Below, piece after piece: positions 9,648-17,752 of a stretch of 64,000 nucleotides of DNA (positions are counted from its first letter, which is position 1; the number at the start of each line of letters is the position of its first letter). The position numbers and the translations under genes are program-made. The DNA lies in assembly GCF_018024495.1 (NCBI RefSeq), contig NZ_CP071696.1, forward strand, positions 1,674,001-1,738,000, written 5' to 3'. The DNA is from Agromyces archimandritae. GTDB lineage: Bacteria > Actinomycetota > Actinomycetes > Actinomycetales > Microbacteriaceae. The notes beneath the pieces are model-generated. The model worked only from the letters and a program-made list of their open reading frames with translations. It was not told the origin of the DNA and made no database searches.

Positions 9648-11351
9648 ATGAGCGATGAAGGACGGTTGATCGCGGGTCGATACCGCGTCGGCGCCCTCAT
9701 CGGTCGTGGCGGCATGAGCGACGTCCATGCGGGCGACGACCTGCGCCTCGGCCGACGCGTCGCCATCAAGCTCCTGAAGCCGCAGCTCGCGACCGATCCG
9801 GCGTTCCGCATGCGGTTCCGCCAGGAGGCGCAGTCGGCGGCGCGGATGGCGCATCCGACGATCGTGCGCGTGTTCGACGCGGGCGAGGAGACGGTCACCG
9901 ACTCCGCGGGGCAGGAGGTGCAGCTGCCCTTCATCGTCATGGAGTTCGTCGAGGGCCGGCTGCTGAAGGACATCATCGCCGACGGCCCGGTCGAACCGCA
10001 GGCCGCGGTACGCATCATCGACGGTGTGCTGACGGCCCTCGAGTACTCGCATCGCGCCGGCGTCGTGCACCGCGACATCAAGCCGGGCAACATCATGATC
10101 ACCACCGCCGGTCAGGTGAAGGTCATGGATTTCGGCATCGCCCGGGCGGTGTCGGATTCGGCGACGACGGTCGCGCAGACGACCGCGATCCTCGGCACGG
10201 CCTCGTACTTCTCCCCCGAGCAGGCCAAGGGCGAGACGGTGGATGCCCGAACCGACCTGTATTCGACGGGTGTCGTGCTCTTCGAGCTGCTCACGGGCCG
10301 CCCGCCGTTCCGCGGCGACACTCCGGTCGCGGTGGCCTACCAGCACGTCAGCGAGCAGCCGATCAAGCCGAGCCAGGTGAACCCGCGGGTCTCTCCGGCC
10401 CTCGACGTCGTCGTGCTCCGCGCGCTCTCGAAGGACCGAAACGCCCGGTATCAGTCGGCCGCGGAGTTCCGCGAGGACGTCGACGAGGCCGCGGCCGGCC
10501 GGGTACCCGTGAATCGCCACACAGCCGATGAGACGGCGATGCTGTTCGGCGCCCCGGCTTCCCAGCTGACGAGCTCCGAGCTCGCCCTCCGCCAGCTCGC
10601 CGAGGACGAGACCATGCACCGCACGCAGCGGCGCCCTCCGGCGACATGGATCTGGGCGGGGATCATCGCCGTCGTCGTCGTGGTGGTCGCCGTCATGTTC
10701 TGGGCGGTCAACCTCGTGCCGACCAACGACATCCCGAGCAATGCCCGCGAGGTGCCGCAGCTGGCCGGCAAGGTCTACGACGATGCGAAGGCCGAGCTCG
10801 AGGAGCTCGGGCTGACGGTGACCCGCGTCGACGAGGTCGACGAGAAGGTCGAGGCCGGGCTCGTCTCGCGCACCCTGCCCGAGGCCGGCGAGATCGTCGG
10901 GCTCGAGACGAACGTGCGCGTGATGGTCTCGACGGGCCCGCAGCCCGTCGAGGTCCCCGACCTGCGGAACAAGAACCTCGAGGATGCGAAGCTGCAGCTG
11001 AGCGAGGCCGGGCTGAAGGCCGGCGCCGAGCGGCGTGAGAACTCGCCGACGGTGGCCGCCGACATCGTGCTCGGCACCTCGCCCGAGCAGGGCCAGACGC
11101 TCGAGGCGGGCAGCGCCGTGGACCTCGTGCTCTCGAGCGGCAACGTCACCCTGCCCGATCTCACCGGCCAGCCGGTATCGGATGCGAGCGCGGTGCTGCA
11201 GGCGGCGAACCTGCAGCTGAACGCGATCCCGACCGCCGACCCGAGCTGCAAGGAGGCCGACGGCAACCCCGTCCTGCACCAGTCGCTCGCACCGGGCGAT
11301 GTGCCGCAGCATTCGGACGTCGAGCTCCGCTACTGCACGGGCAAGCGGTAG
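9648..11351 (+). CDS. pknB: PASTA-domain Ser/Thr kinase PknB
   Basis: This 567-residue receptor kinase has a cytosolic kinase domain (about 10-275; IGRGGMSDV loop, Lys41, HRD 141-143, DFG 161-163), a juxtamembrane linker, one membrane segment (about 333-356) and three extracellular PASTA modules (about 365-430, 433-500 and 502-565). PASTA modules sense muropeptides or lipid II, and PknB regulates growth and cell-wall synthesis. Mycobacterial PknB has four PASTA modules; this one has three, the last ending in a Cys pair. It starts 37 bp after pknA and closes the operon. The next gene is convergent. Confidence 0.93.
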   Translation: MSDEGRLIAGRYRVGALIGRGGMSDVHAGDDLRLGRRVAIKLLKPQLATDPAFRMRFRQEAQSAARMAHPTIVRVFDAGEETVTDSAGQEVQLPFIVMEFVEGRLLKDIIADGPVEPQAAVRIIDGVLTALEYSHRAGVVHRDIKPGNIMITTAGQVKVMDFGIARAVSDSATTVAQTTAILGTASYFSPEQAKGETVDARTDLYSTGVVLFELLTGRPPFRGDTPVAVAYQHVSEQPIKPSQVNPRVSPALDVVVLRALSKDRNARYQSAAEFREDVDEAAAGRVPVNRHTADETAMLFGAPASQLTSSELALRQLAEDETMHRTQRRPPATWIWAGIIAVVVVVVAVMFWAVNLVPTNDIPSNAREVPQLAGKVYDDAKAELEELGLTVTRVDEVDEKVEAGLVSRTLPEAGEIVGLETNVRVMVSTGPQPVEVPDLRNKNLEDAKLQLSEAGLKAGAERRENSPTVAADIVLGTSPEQGQTLEAGSAVDLVLSSGNVTLPDLTGQPVSDASAVLQAANLQLNAIPTADPSCKEADGNPVLHQSLAPGDVPQHSDVELRYCTGKR

Positions 11352-11435
11352 CGGGTGCGCCGCCGCCCGCGGGCGGCCCCGCAGCGCCGGCGCGCGCCCG
11401 CGCAGCCGGGTGCGGCGTCAGCCGGCGGGTGCGGC

Positions 11436-12074
11436 TCAGCCGGCGCGCAGCAGCGGGTCGAGGCCCGCGGCCGTTTCCCGCGCACCCTCGAGTCCGACGG
11501 CGGCGAGCCAGTTGCCGAGCATGCGGTACCCGCCCTCGGTGAGCACCGATTCCGGGTGGAACTGCACGCCGGTGATCGGGGCCGACTCGTGCCGGATGCC
11601 CATGATGACGCCGCCGGGGGTGCGGCTCGTGACGACGATCTCGGGCGGCAGGGTGCCGTCGACGATCGCGAGCGAGTGGTAGCGGGTCGCGGTGAAGGGC
11701 TGCGGCACGTCCCGGTAGAAGGCGTCGTCGTCGTGCTCGACGATCGAGGTCTTGCCGTGCATGAGCTCCTCGGCCTGCGTGACGACGCCGCCGAACGCCT
11801 CGGCGATGGCCTGGTGCCCGAGGCAGACGCCGAGCAACGGCATCCCGCGCCGAAGCGCTTCGTGGACGACGGCGATCGAGACGCCCGCGCCGGCCGGGGT
11901 TCCGGGTCCGGGCGAGAGGAGCACCGCGTCGTAGGCGTCCAGCGCGGCGGGCAGTCCGGCCTCGCCGACGGCGTCGTTGCGGATGACGTCGGTTTCGGCG
12001 CCGAGCTCCTGCAGGTAGCTGTTCAGCGTGTAGACGAAGCTGTCGTAGTTGTCGATGACGAGCACGCGGGTCAT
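11436..12074 (-). CDS. pabA: Glutamine amidotransferase, anthranilate/aminodeoxychorismate synthase component II
   Basis: The 212-residue class I glutamine amidotransferase supplies ammonia for aminodeoxychorismate (folate) or anthranilate (tryptophan) synthesis. It starts MTRVLVIDNYDSF, the typical TrpG/PabA beginning, and carries the oxyanion motif SPGPGTP, nucleophile Cys in GVCLGHQ and the His-Glu pair in QFHPES. No synthase component I lies nearby, so the choice between TrpG and PabA is open. A lone copy in this position of actinobacterial genomes is usually called PabA. Start ATG 12074 overlaps the upstream small gene by 4 bp. Confidence 0.88.
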   Translation of the reverse strand: MTRVLVIDNYDSFVYTLNSYLQELGAETDVIRNDAVGEAGLPAALDAYDAVLLSPGPGTPAGAGVSIAVVHEALRRGMPLLGVCLGHQAIAEAFGGVVTQAEELMHGKTSIVEHDDDAFYRDVPQPFTATRYHSLAIVDGTLPPEIVVTSRTPGGVIMGIRHESAPITGVQFHPESVLTEGGYRMLGNWLAAVGLEGARETAAGLDPLLRAG

Positions 12075-12229
12075 TGGTTCACCGTGACTTCGATGGGGTT
12101 CACGATGCCGTCCACCCACGGGAACACCCAGGTGAAGAGCGCCCAGACGACGGCAGCGATGAGAGCGAGCAGGATGATGAGCCGGACCCACCAGGGGCCG
12201 GGGAGGACGCGCCAGAGTGCACCGTACAC
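12071..12229 (-). CDS. Small single-pass membrane protein
   Basis: A 52-residue protein starts VYGALWRVLPGPWWVR, followed by one hydrophobic helix (about 17-38) and a short polar tail ending in VNQ. GTG 12229 is preferred because AAGGAG (12240-12235) is five bases upstream. The alternative GTG at 12235 would overlap the sortase stop but abut the ribosome site. Comparable tiny proteins sit between the class E sortase and pabA genes in many actinobacteria. The function is unknown. It overlaps pabA by 4 bp, so the three genes form one operon. Confidence 0.75.
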   Translation of the reverse strand: MYGALWRVLPGPWWVRLIILLALIAAVVWALFTWVFPWVDGIVNPIEVTVNQ

Positions 12230-12231
12230 GC

Positions 12232-13059
12232 TCACTCCTTCCACGCGGCGACGTCGGCCGCGATCGCCTCGGGCGGGCCGGCGGCCGCGGGTCGCCACGA
12301 CTCCAGAACACCATAGGCGATGATGCGTTCTTCGGTGGAGAAGATGGGGTTGCACGTGGTGAGCGCGATGATGCGATCCGTCGGGGCGACGTCGGGCTGG
12401 TGCGGCACGGGCGCGAGCACCTGGAGGGTCGTCGGCGTGACGTACTCGAAGTCGCGGAACGCGTAGGTGTACCAGCCGTCCGGGGTCTGGATGTAGATCT
12501 TGTCCCCCATGCGGAGCTGTTCGATCTCGTGCATGCCGCCGCCGTAGGCGCTGCGGTGCGAGGCGATCGCGAAGTTGCCGACGCCGCCCGGGCGGGCCGT
12601 TTCGGGGTAGTGGCCGACGCCGAGCTCGGAACTGTTCAGCACGTCCAGGCCGATGCCCTCGGCGACGTTGCGCTGGGAATCCTCGCCGAAGCGGGGCACG
12701 TACATGATCGCGAAGGTCTCGGCGTTGGCGAGCTTCGCGTCGCTGACGACCGGGTCGCCGTAGTCCTCGGGCGCCGGCGGCGGCACGGACGGGTCGCGGG
12801 CGGCCTGATCCCACTGCTGGCTGAGCGAGGAGGCGGAGCCGGACTGCTGACCGGCCATGATCGCGTCGTTCCACCACAGCTGCCAGGCGAGGAAGAGCAG
12901 GATGAGCACCCCGGCGGTCAGCAGCAGCTCCCCGATGACGCCGATGACGCTCACGCGGTGCCGGGGGCGGGCGGAGCCGTTGCGGCCCCCGAGATCGCCG
13001 GCATCGGCCGCTGCCGCCCGAGCGGCTCGACGGGTCGCACGGTCTGAGCGGTCGGACAT
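12232..13059 (-). CDS. Class E sortase
   Basis: This 275-residue sortase cleaves and transfers surface-protein sorting signals to the cell wall. An Arg/Ala-rich cytosolic N-terminus precedes one membrane anchor (about 37-63). The catalytic domain has His168 (ASHRSAYG), Cys236 (ALTTCNP) and Arg245 (EERIIAYG). Class E sortases typically recognise LAxTG-like motifs and cluster with crgA and pknB as here. I chose ATG 13059 (MSDRSDRATRR). Upstream in-frame codons reach 13266 but run through the divergent crgA region. No substrate protein was seen in the window. Confidence 0.87.
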   Translation of the reverse strand: MSDRSDRATRRAARAAAADAGDLGGRNGSARPRHRVSVIGVIGELLLTAGVLILLFLAWQLWWNDAIMAGQQSGSASSLSQQWDQAARDPSVPPPAPEDYGDPVVSDAKLANAETFAIMYVPRFGEDSQRNVAEGIGLDVLNSSELGVGHYPETARPGGVGNFAIASHRSAYGGGMHEIEQLRMGDKIYIQTPDGWYTYAFRDFEYVTPTTLQVLAPVPHQPDVAPTDRIIALTTCNPIFSTEERIIAYGVLESWRPAAAGPPEAIAADVAAWKE

Positions 13060-13141
13060 ACGCGCGAGTCTAACCGCCGGGCGCTGCGAGGGGCTGAGGT
13101 CACGCTGTTTCCGCCCGGCCTCGCAGGCTAGAATCGTCGGC

Positions 13142-13381
13142 ATGGCACGCACGAAATCATCGAAGCCCGAGCGCGCGGAGCAGCCGAGCGGCGAGGAGGC
13201 TCCCAACGCCGTCTGGTTCAAGCCCGTCATGTTCGGCTTCATGCTGCTCGGGCTGGCCTGGATCATCGTCTTCTACGTCTCGAGCGGCACGCTTCCGGTG
13301 CCCGGTCTCGGGCCGTGGAACATCCTCATCGGCTTCGGGATCGCCTTCATCGGCTTCCTCATGACGACGCGCTGGCGCTGA
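13142..13381 (+). CDS. crgA: Cell division protein CrgA
   Basis: The 79-residue protein has a polar N-terminus and two membrane helices (about 27-46 and 57-73), with the family-typical WFKPVMFGFMLLGLAWI and LGPWNILIGFGIAF stretches and a TTRWR end. CrgA is an actinobacterial divisome component that interacts with FtsZ, FtsQ and PBPs. It is divergent from the sortase gene, 82 bp apart, and convergent with the rhomboid gene. Confidence 0.93.
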   Translation: MARTKSSKPERAEQPSGEEAPNAVWFKPVMFGFMLLGLAWIIVFYVSSGTLPVPGLGPWNILIGFGIAFIGFLMTTRWR

Positions 13382-13401
13382 GTCCCCCTTAACGCCCACA
13401 A

Positions 13402-13446
13402 TTACACCCGTGTAACTCTCCCCACATGTGGAGAAGTTGTGGATAA
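13402..13446. promoter_or_regulatory. Dyad cluster with a perfect DnaA box between crgA and the rhomboid gene
   Basis: Three elements lie together. TTACAC/GTGTAA is an inverted repeat at 13402-13415 with a two-base centre. CCACATGTGG is a 10-bp palindrome at 13422-13431. TGTGGATAA at 13438-13446 is the reverse complement of the consensus DnaA box TTATCCACA. Both flanking genes end here, so the dyads could terminate transcription, but they lack a T-tract. A DnaA-binding role is inferred from the sequence match alone. Confidence 0.5.
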
Positions 13447-13468
13447 CCGCCGGCGGCGGCCCTGCGAC

Positions 13469-14350
13469 TCAGCCGAGCAGCGGGAAGTACAGGTAGCGGC
13501 CGGCCAGCACGAGCAGCACGACCGCGATCGCCGCGAGCAGCCAGGCCTGCAGGGTGCGCTGCGAGCGCTTCCGGGTCTCCATGAAGACGAAGCCGGCCAC
13601 GGCACCGGCCACGAGCCCGCCGAGGTGGGCCTGCCATGAGATGTTGACCCCGGGCAGGAAGCCGATCACGAAGTTGATGCCGAGCAGCACGAACAGCTGC
13701 GTGGTCTGCCCGCCGAGGCGGCGCTGGATGACGAGGAACGCGCCCATCAGACCGAAGATCGCCCCCGAGGCGCCGACGACGGCCGAGTTCGGCTCGGCGA
13801 GCCAGACGACGCCGACCGAACCGCCGAGGCCGGCGATGAGATACAGCGCGAGATAGCGCCACCGACCGAGCAGGCTTTCCAGCAGCTGCCCGAAGATCCA
13901 GAGCGTGTACATGTTCAGGGCGACATGCAGCACGAACCCCGTCGAGTGCACGAAGACGGCCGTGATCAGCCGCCACGGTTCGAACGAGAGCCCGCCGACC
14001 CCGGCGAGTGCGGCATCGCTCACGTACAGCGGTGAGAACAGCAGCCGGTTCGTGATGTCGAGGCCGGGGATCCACTGCAGCAGGAAGACGAGCAGGGTGA
14101 CCCCGATGATGCCGTAGGTCATGACGGGCGCACCGCGGCCGGCGGCCGAGCGCACGCGCGTGAGCACGGCGGGCTTCGTCTTCGGCGCCTGCGCGCGCTG
14201 CTCCTTCATGCATTCGGGGCAGATCACGCCGACCGGCGCCTGCGTCATGCATTCGGGGCAGATGGTGCGCCCGCATCGCTGGCAGAGCACATAGCTCTGC
14301 CGGTCCGGATGCCGGTAGCAGGTGTCTCCGGAGCCGGCCGTGTTCGTCAC
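13469..14350 (-). CDS. Rhomboid-family intramembrane serine protease with N-terminal zinc-finger-like segment
   Basis: The 293-residue protein begins with a Cys-rich segment (Cys 11, 23, 26, 31, 34, 44 and 47, with CxxC pairs) resembling a B-box-like zinc ribbon. Six or more membrane helices follow. The catalytic Ser lies in GASGAIFGLMG and the His in AHLGGLVAG, the usual Ser-His dyad. The HSTGFVLHVALNMYTLW segment carries the family His/Asn region. Rhomboids cleave transmembrane helices; the substrate is unknown. It is followed 6 bp downstream of its partner gene, since the cyclophilin gene stops at 14357 and this start is at 14350, so the two may be cotranscribed. Confidence 0.88.
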   Translation of the reverse strand: MTNTAGSGDTCYRHPDRQSYVLCQRCGRTICPECMTQAPVGVICPECMKEQRAQAPKTKPAVLTRVRSAAGRGAPVMTYGIIGVTLLVFLLQWIPGLDITNRLLFSPLYVSDAALAGVGGLSFEPWRLITAVFVHSTGFVLHVALNMYTLWIFGQLLESLLGRWRYLALYLIAGLGGSVGVVWLAEPNSAVVGASGAIFGLMGAFLVIQRRLGGQTTQLFVLLGINFVIGFLPGVNISWQAHLGGLVAGAVAGFVFMETRKRSQRTLQAWLLAAIAVVLLVLAGRYLYFPLLG

Positions 14351-14356
14351 GGGCGG

Positions 14357-14896
14357 TTAGACCTCTTCGACGGCGATGTGCTCGATCACGACGTCGTCGA
14401 GCGGACGGTCGCGGCCGTCGGTCGGCACGCTCGCGATCTTGTCCACGACGGCCTGGCTGGCGGCGTCGGTGACCTTGCCGAAGATGGAGTGCTTGCCCTG
14501 CAGCCACGTGGTCGGGCCGACGGTGATGAAGAACTGCGAGCCGTTGGTACCGCGGCCCATCTGGATGCCGGCGTTGGCCATGGCGAGCACGTAGGGCTCG
14601 GTGAAGTCGAGCTCGGGGCTGATCTCGTCGTCGAACTGGTAGCCGGGGCCGCCGATGCCCTGGCCGAGCGGGTCGCCGCCCTGGATCATGAAGCCGGGGA
14701 TGATGCGGTGGAAGACGACGCCGTCGTAGAGCGGTTCGTTCTTCTTGTCGCCGGTGGCCGGGTGCGTCCACTCGATGTCGCCCGTGGCCAGGCCGACGAA
14801 GTTGCGGACGGTCTTGGGTGCCTGGTTGCCGTAGAGGTCGACCTTGATCGGCCCGAGGTTCGTGGTGATGGTCGCGACAGCGGTGGGGTGTGCCAT
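14357..14896 (-). CDS. ppiA: Cyclophilin-type peptidyl-prolyl cis-trans isomerase
   Basis: The 179-residue cytosolic cyclophilin catalyses proline isomerisation. Family motifs are FHRIIPGFMIQGGD, with the catalytic Arg, and GTNGSQFFIT with MANAG. ATG 14896 is chosen because GGAGG lies nine bases upstream. An alternative ATG three codons earlier abuts that ribosome site. The rhomboid gene follows 6 bp downstream. Confidence 0.93.
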   Translation of the reverse strand: MAHPTAVATITTNLGPIKVDLYGNQAPKTVRNFVGLATGDIEWTHPATGDKKNEPLYDGVVFHRIIPGFMIQGGDPLGQGIGGPGYQFDDEISPELDFTEPYVLAMANAGIQMGRGTNGSQFFITVGPTTWLQGKHSIFGKVTDAASQAVVDKIASVPTDGRDRPLDDVVIEHIAVEEV

Positions 14897-15058
14897 GGCA
14901 TCCATCCTCCCATAGCGGGCCTGGGCGGAGGCCTTGCGAGACGGCCGCGGAGGGCGGATCCGCACCCCCTGCCTGGGATCTCGCCGAGTCCTCTCCCCGA
15001 TTCGGGCCCGTTGGGTGGCAAGATGGAGGAAGTTCGCTGCCGATTGATGGAGGTCGAG

Positions 15059-15544
15059 ATGAGCCTGTCACGCACGCGCCGGAAGGAACTCAAGCGACTG
15101 CGCAGCAGTGCCGAGGACCTCTGGAACAACCAGCAGACCGTCCTCGAGCAGGCGAATCATGTCGCCCGCGAGGCGAGCCGCCAGCTCGGCAACGTCACGC
15201 GCGAAGAGGTCGTGCCGCGGGTTCGAGACGGGTATGAGCAATACGTGCGCCCCGCCGCGCACCAGGCGCGCCGCACCGTCGAGAACACGGCCGGCGGCGT
15301 CCTCGGATCGCTGCTGTCGATCGGCGACATCGCCCAGGATGCGCGTGTGCGCCGCACGGTCGGCCGTGTGGCCCCGAAGGCTCTGCCGCCGCAGAAGAAG
15401 AAGCGCGGCTTCGGCACCTACCTCGCGATCGGCGCCGGCGTGGCCGCGGCGGCCGCGGTGGTCTACGCGGTCTGGCAGACGTTCCGCGCCGACGACGAGC
15501 TCTGGGTCGCCGACGACGAGCCGGGCTCGAACCCCGAAGGCTGA
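15059..15544 (+). CDS. Conserved hypothetical protein with one C-terminal membrane helix
   Basis: The product has 161 residues: a charged, helical N-terminal half (MSLSRTRRKELKRLRSS...) likely to form coiled coil, a Lys-rich QKKKRGFG stretch, one membrane helix (about 121-139, AIGAGVAAAAAVVYAVW) and an acidic tail. GGAGGT at 15049-15054 supports ATG 15059. I do not recognise a named family. The build suggests a cytosolic domain tethered to the membrane by a tail helix. A strong terminator follows 10 bp after the stop. Confidence 0.75.
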   Translation: MSLSRTRRKELKRLRSSAEDLWNNQQTVLEQANHVAREASRQLGNVTREEVVPRVRDGYEQYVRPAAHQARRTVENTAGGVLGSLLSIGDIAQDARVRRTVGRVAPKALPPQKKKRGFGTYLAIGAGVAAAAAVVYAVWQTFRADDELWVADDEPGSNPEG

Positions 15545-15554
15545 GTTCCACGAA

Positions 15555-15582
15555 GAACGACCCCGCCCGTGCGGGGTCGTTC
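15555..15582 (+). terminator. Hairpin terminator
   Basis: A perfect 12-bp stem (GAACGACCCCGC / GCGGGGTCGTTC) with loop CCGT lies ten bases after the stop at 15544. No long T-tract follows, which is common in high-GC actinobacteria. Confidence 0.8.
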
Positions 15583-15647
15583 CGGCGTCCCCGAGTGGAT
15601 GCCCGAGCGCGCTCCGGCATCTTCGTGGAGCGTTTTTCGGAAAACCC

Positions 15648-15677
15648 TTGCGCACCGTCATCGCGTCTGACTATGCT
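15648..15677 (+). promoter_or_regulatory. Probable promoter for the 15721/16063 transcript
   Basis: TTGCGC (15648-15653) and TATGCT (15672-15677) are separated by 18 bp, a good match to the housekeeping consensus. A start near 15684 would give a 37-base leader before the small reading frame at 15721. Confidence 0.6.
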
Positions 15678-15720
15678 CGGTTTCTGGCCCTGTTTCACCG
15701 AACGAGAGGAGTTGAGCCCG

Positions 15721-15780
15721 ATGATTCAGTATCGATTCGAATCCACACCACGCGGCATCCTCCTCGCCGGGGTCTGCTAA
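15721..15780 (+). CDS. Possible 19-residue leader peptide
   Basis: ATG 15721 is preceded by AGAGGAG (15705-15711) with nine bases spacing and a consensus-like promoter. The peptide MIQYRFESTPRGILLAGVC ends at TAA 15780. It is followed by 282 bases without a recognisable gene, then the GTG-started small gene at 16063. The arrangement suggests a regulatory upstream peptide or a remnant of a longer gene. Neither is proven by the sequence. Confidence 0.4.
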   Translation: MIQYRFESTPRGILLAGVC

Positions 15781-16062
15781 CAGCACGCTGCGCACGCCGT
15801 CCTTCGGGAGCGTGCCCGTTCGTGCCTCGGTGCACGCGCTCAACGCGTGCCGCCGGCTCCCGCTGATGCCGTCGGCATCGCAACCCGCGCCCGGTCTCCG
15901 GTTCCCGGAGCAACGCCCGGTCGCATCCCCGGCCGGATCGGCGATCCACCGCTGATCCTTCTTCTCGCACCATCGACGTTCGTCGTGCCCGGCGACCGTC
16001 CGACGACGGCGCGCGCCCGCGCGCCGTCATCCGCGCACCACCCTTCATCGATAGGAATCGAC
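15781..16062 (+). other. Untranslated stretch between leader peptide and small gene
   Basis: I see no credible coding frame in these 282 bases. There are small hairpins, for example GATGCC/GGCATC near 15862-15876, and a run of CG-rich inverted segments around 16005-16030, but no named riboswitch pattern that I recognise. Confidence 0.4.
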
Positions 16063-16302
16063 GTGACCACGCAGTTCATCACCACCCACCCGCCGCAACG
16101 CTCCGCCGTGCGCCTGGCCTTGCGCCAGCGCGTGGCACGCCGCACCGGCATCGCGCTGCTCGCCTGGAGCCGCCGCAGCGCCGAACGCGCCGCAGACCGC
16201 GACCGCGCCGTGAGCGTCGTCGCCGTGGCCGAGGCCGAGGCGCTGCTCCGCCGCGACCGGCTGAGCATCGAGCTCGCGGCCATGCCGCACCGGCTGCTCT
16301 GA
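16063..16302 (+). CDS. Small Arg/Ala-rich hypothetical protein
   Basis: GTG 16063 follows AGGAA (16054-16058). The 79-residue product starts VTTQFITTHPPQRSAVR and is basic in its first half, with LRQRVARRTGIALLAWSRR as a possible amphipathic helix, and helical to the end. No named domain is recognised. A 12-bp terminator hairpin begins 31 bp after the stop, which supports a real transcript. Confidence 0.55.
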   Translation: MTTQFITTHPPQRSAVRLALRQRVARRTGIALLAWSRRSAERAADRDRAVSVVAVAEAEALLRRDRLSIELAAMPHRLL

Positions 16303-16332
16303 TCATGGCGGCCGGCACCGAGGCACCACGAC

Positions 16333-16373
16333 GAACCGCCCGGTTCGGGATCCGCTCCCGCACCGGGCGGTTC
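16333..16373. terminator. Hairpin terminator between convergent genes
   Basis: GAACCGCCCGGT (16333-16344) pairs with ACCGGGCGGTTC (16362-16373), a perfect 12-bp stem with a 17-base loop. It lies between the + strand small gene and the - strand NUDIX gene and could serve both. Confidence 0.7.
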
Positions 16374-16402
16374 CCGTTTCGACACCCGGCAGGGCCGGCG
16401 GA

Positions 16403-16846
16403 TCAGACCTCGGCCGGCACCCCGTCGGCGGGTTCGTCGCGTTCGAGGCGCAGTGCGACGTCGACGAGCGAGACGCGCCGCAGCCGGTCGATCTCGTCGA
16501 GCCGCACCCACCGCGCCTCGTCGCTCGAACCGTCGATCTCGTGCTGCAGGCGGCCGCCGGTGACGTGCGCGCGGTACACGATCCGCAGCGCATAGAGGTC
16601 GTCGTCGCCGGCGATGCGGTGTGCGAGGGGGATGATCGACCGGTCGATGCCGAGCAGGCGGTCGATCGCGGCGTCGTAGCCCGTCTCCTCGCGGATCTCG
16701 CGGACCGCGGCGTCGACGGGGTGCTCGTCGCCCTCGAGGCCGCCGCCGGGCAGGGTCCAGCCGCTGCGGCCGTTCGCGTTCCAGTGCGAGAGCAGCATCC
16801 GCCCGTCGTCGATGATGACGCCGTACGCGGCGATGCGGATATCCAT
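16403..16846 (-). CDS. NUDIX hydrolase
   Basis: The 147-residue protein hydrolyses nucleoside-diphosphate-linked substrates. The Nudix box is complete (GGLEGDEHPVDAAVRE followed by IREETGYD, with the metal-binding Glu pair). The first strands MDIRIAAYGVIIDDGRMLL match the fold. The substrate is not predictable from the sequence. It stands alone between convergent and divergent neighbours. Confidence 0.9.
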   Translation of the reverse strand: MDIRIAAYGVIIDDGRMLLSHWNANGRSGWTLPGGGLEGDEHPVDAAVREIREETGYDAAIDRLLGIDRSIIPLAHRIAGDDDLYALRIVYRAHVTGGRLQHEIDGSSDEARWVRLDEIDRLRRVSLVDVALRLERDEPADGVPAEV

Positions 16847-16882
16847 CCCGTCACCCTACCCGCGAGCCGGCGGACCACGTCA

Positions 16883-17752
16883 TCAGCGAACGGGCGCGGC
16901 CTCCTCGTCGACGGGCGCACCCGTCTTGACCGGGGCGGAGGTGCGCTGGCTGAGCGTGCGCGAGAGCCGCTCGGCGAGCCACCCCAGCGCGAGGTTGATC
17001 ACGAGGAACATGAGACCGGCGACGATGAGCGCCGGCAGCAGGTTGCCGTTCGAGGAGCCCAGCAGACGCGCCTGCCGCAGGAGTTCGGGGTAGGTGACGA
17101 GGTAGCCGAGCGCGGTGTCCTTCAGCACGACGACCATCTGCGCGACGACCGAGGGGGTCATCGCGAGCAGCGCCTGCGGCAGCTGGATGTTGCGGAGCGT
17201 CTGCCCGGGCGTGAGACCGATCGACAGGCCCGCCTCGCCCTGCCCCTTCGGCAGCGTGTGCACGCCGGAGCGCACGAGCTCGGCGATGACCGATCCGTTG
17301 TAGAGGGTGAGGCCGATGACGACCGCCACGAACGGCGACTGCTCGCCGTCGACGATCTGGTTGAACGACAGCAGGTACCACAGGAAGATCATCATGATCA
17401 GCACCGGCACGGCCCGGCAGAACTCGACGATCGCCGTCGAGACGGCACGCACGATCCGCTGCTGCGAGAGGCGGCCCATGCCGAAGACGAGGCCGAACAC
17501 GATCGAGGCGACCATTGCGATCCCCGCCGCCTCGAGGGTGCGAAGCGCACCCGGCAGCAGGTTGTCGAGCCACGCGGAGGGCTGCAGGAACGGCTCCCAC
17601 TTGCTCGGGGCCAGCTGCCCCTTCTCGCCGAGGGCGAGCAGCACCCAGACGAGGATGCCGAGCACGATGAGCGTGCCGAAGACGTTCAGGACGGCGACCC
17701 GGCGGCGCGTGCGGCGGCCGGGCGCGTCGAAGAGGAGGTGGGTGTCGCTCAT
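16883..17752 (-). CDS. gluD: Amino-acid (glutamate-type) ABC transporter permease GluD
   Basis: The 289-residue permease has about six membrane helices and the permease-ATPase coupling loop (EAGLSIGLTPGQTLRNIQLPQA, EAA-like). It is the second membrane subunit of a HisM/GlnP-type importer. ATG 17752 overlaps the gluC stop by 4 bp. The order ATPase, binding protein, permease, permease is the same as corynebacterial gluABCD, which imports glutamate. The substrate is assigned from that synteny. Confidence 0.86.
   Translation of the reverse strand: MSDTHLLFDAPGRRTRRRVAVLNVFGTLIVLGILVWVLLALGEKGQLAPSKWEPFLQPSAWLDNLLPGALRTLEAAGIAMVASIVFGLVFGMGRLSQQRIVRAVSTAIVEFCRAVPVLIMMIFLWYLLSFNQIVDGEQSPFVAVVIGLTLYNGSVIAELVRSGVHTLPKGQGEAGLSIGLTPGQTLRNIQLPQALLAMTPSVVAQMVVVLKDTALGYLVTYPELLRQARLLGSSNGNLLPALIVAGLMFLVINLALGWLAERLSRTLSQRTSAPVKTGAPVDEEAAPVR

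Noticed and set aside
14309..15058. Long upstream extension of the gene at 15059
   Set aside because: It runs antisense through the cyclophilin gene. The ribosome site and terminator fit the start at 15059.
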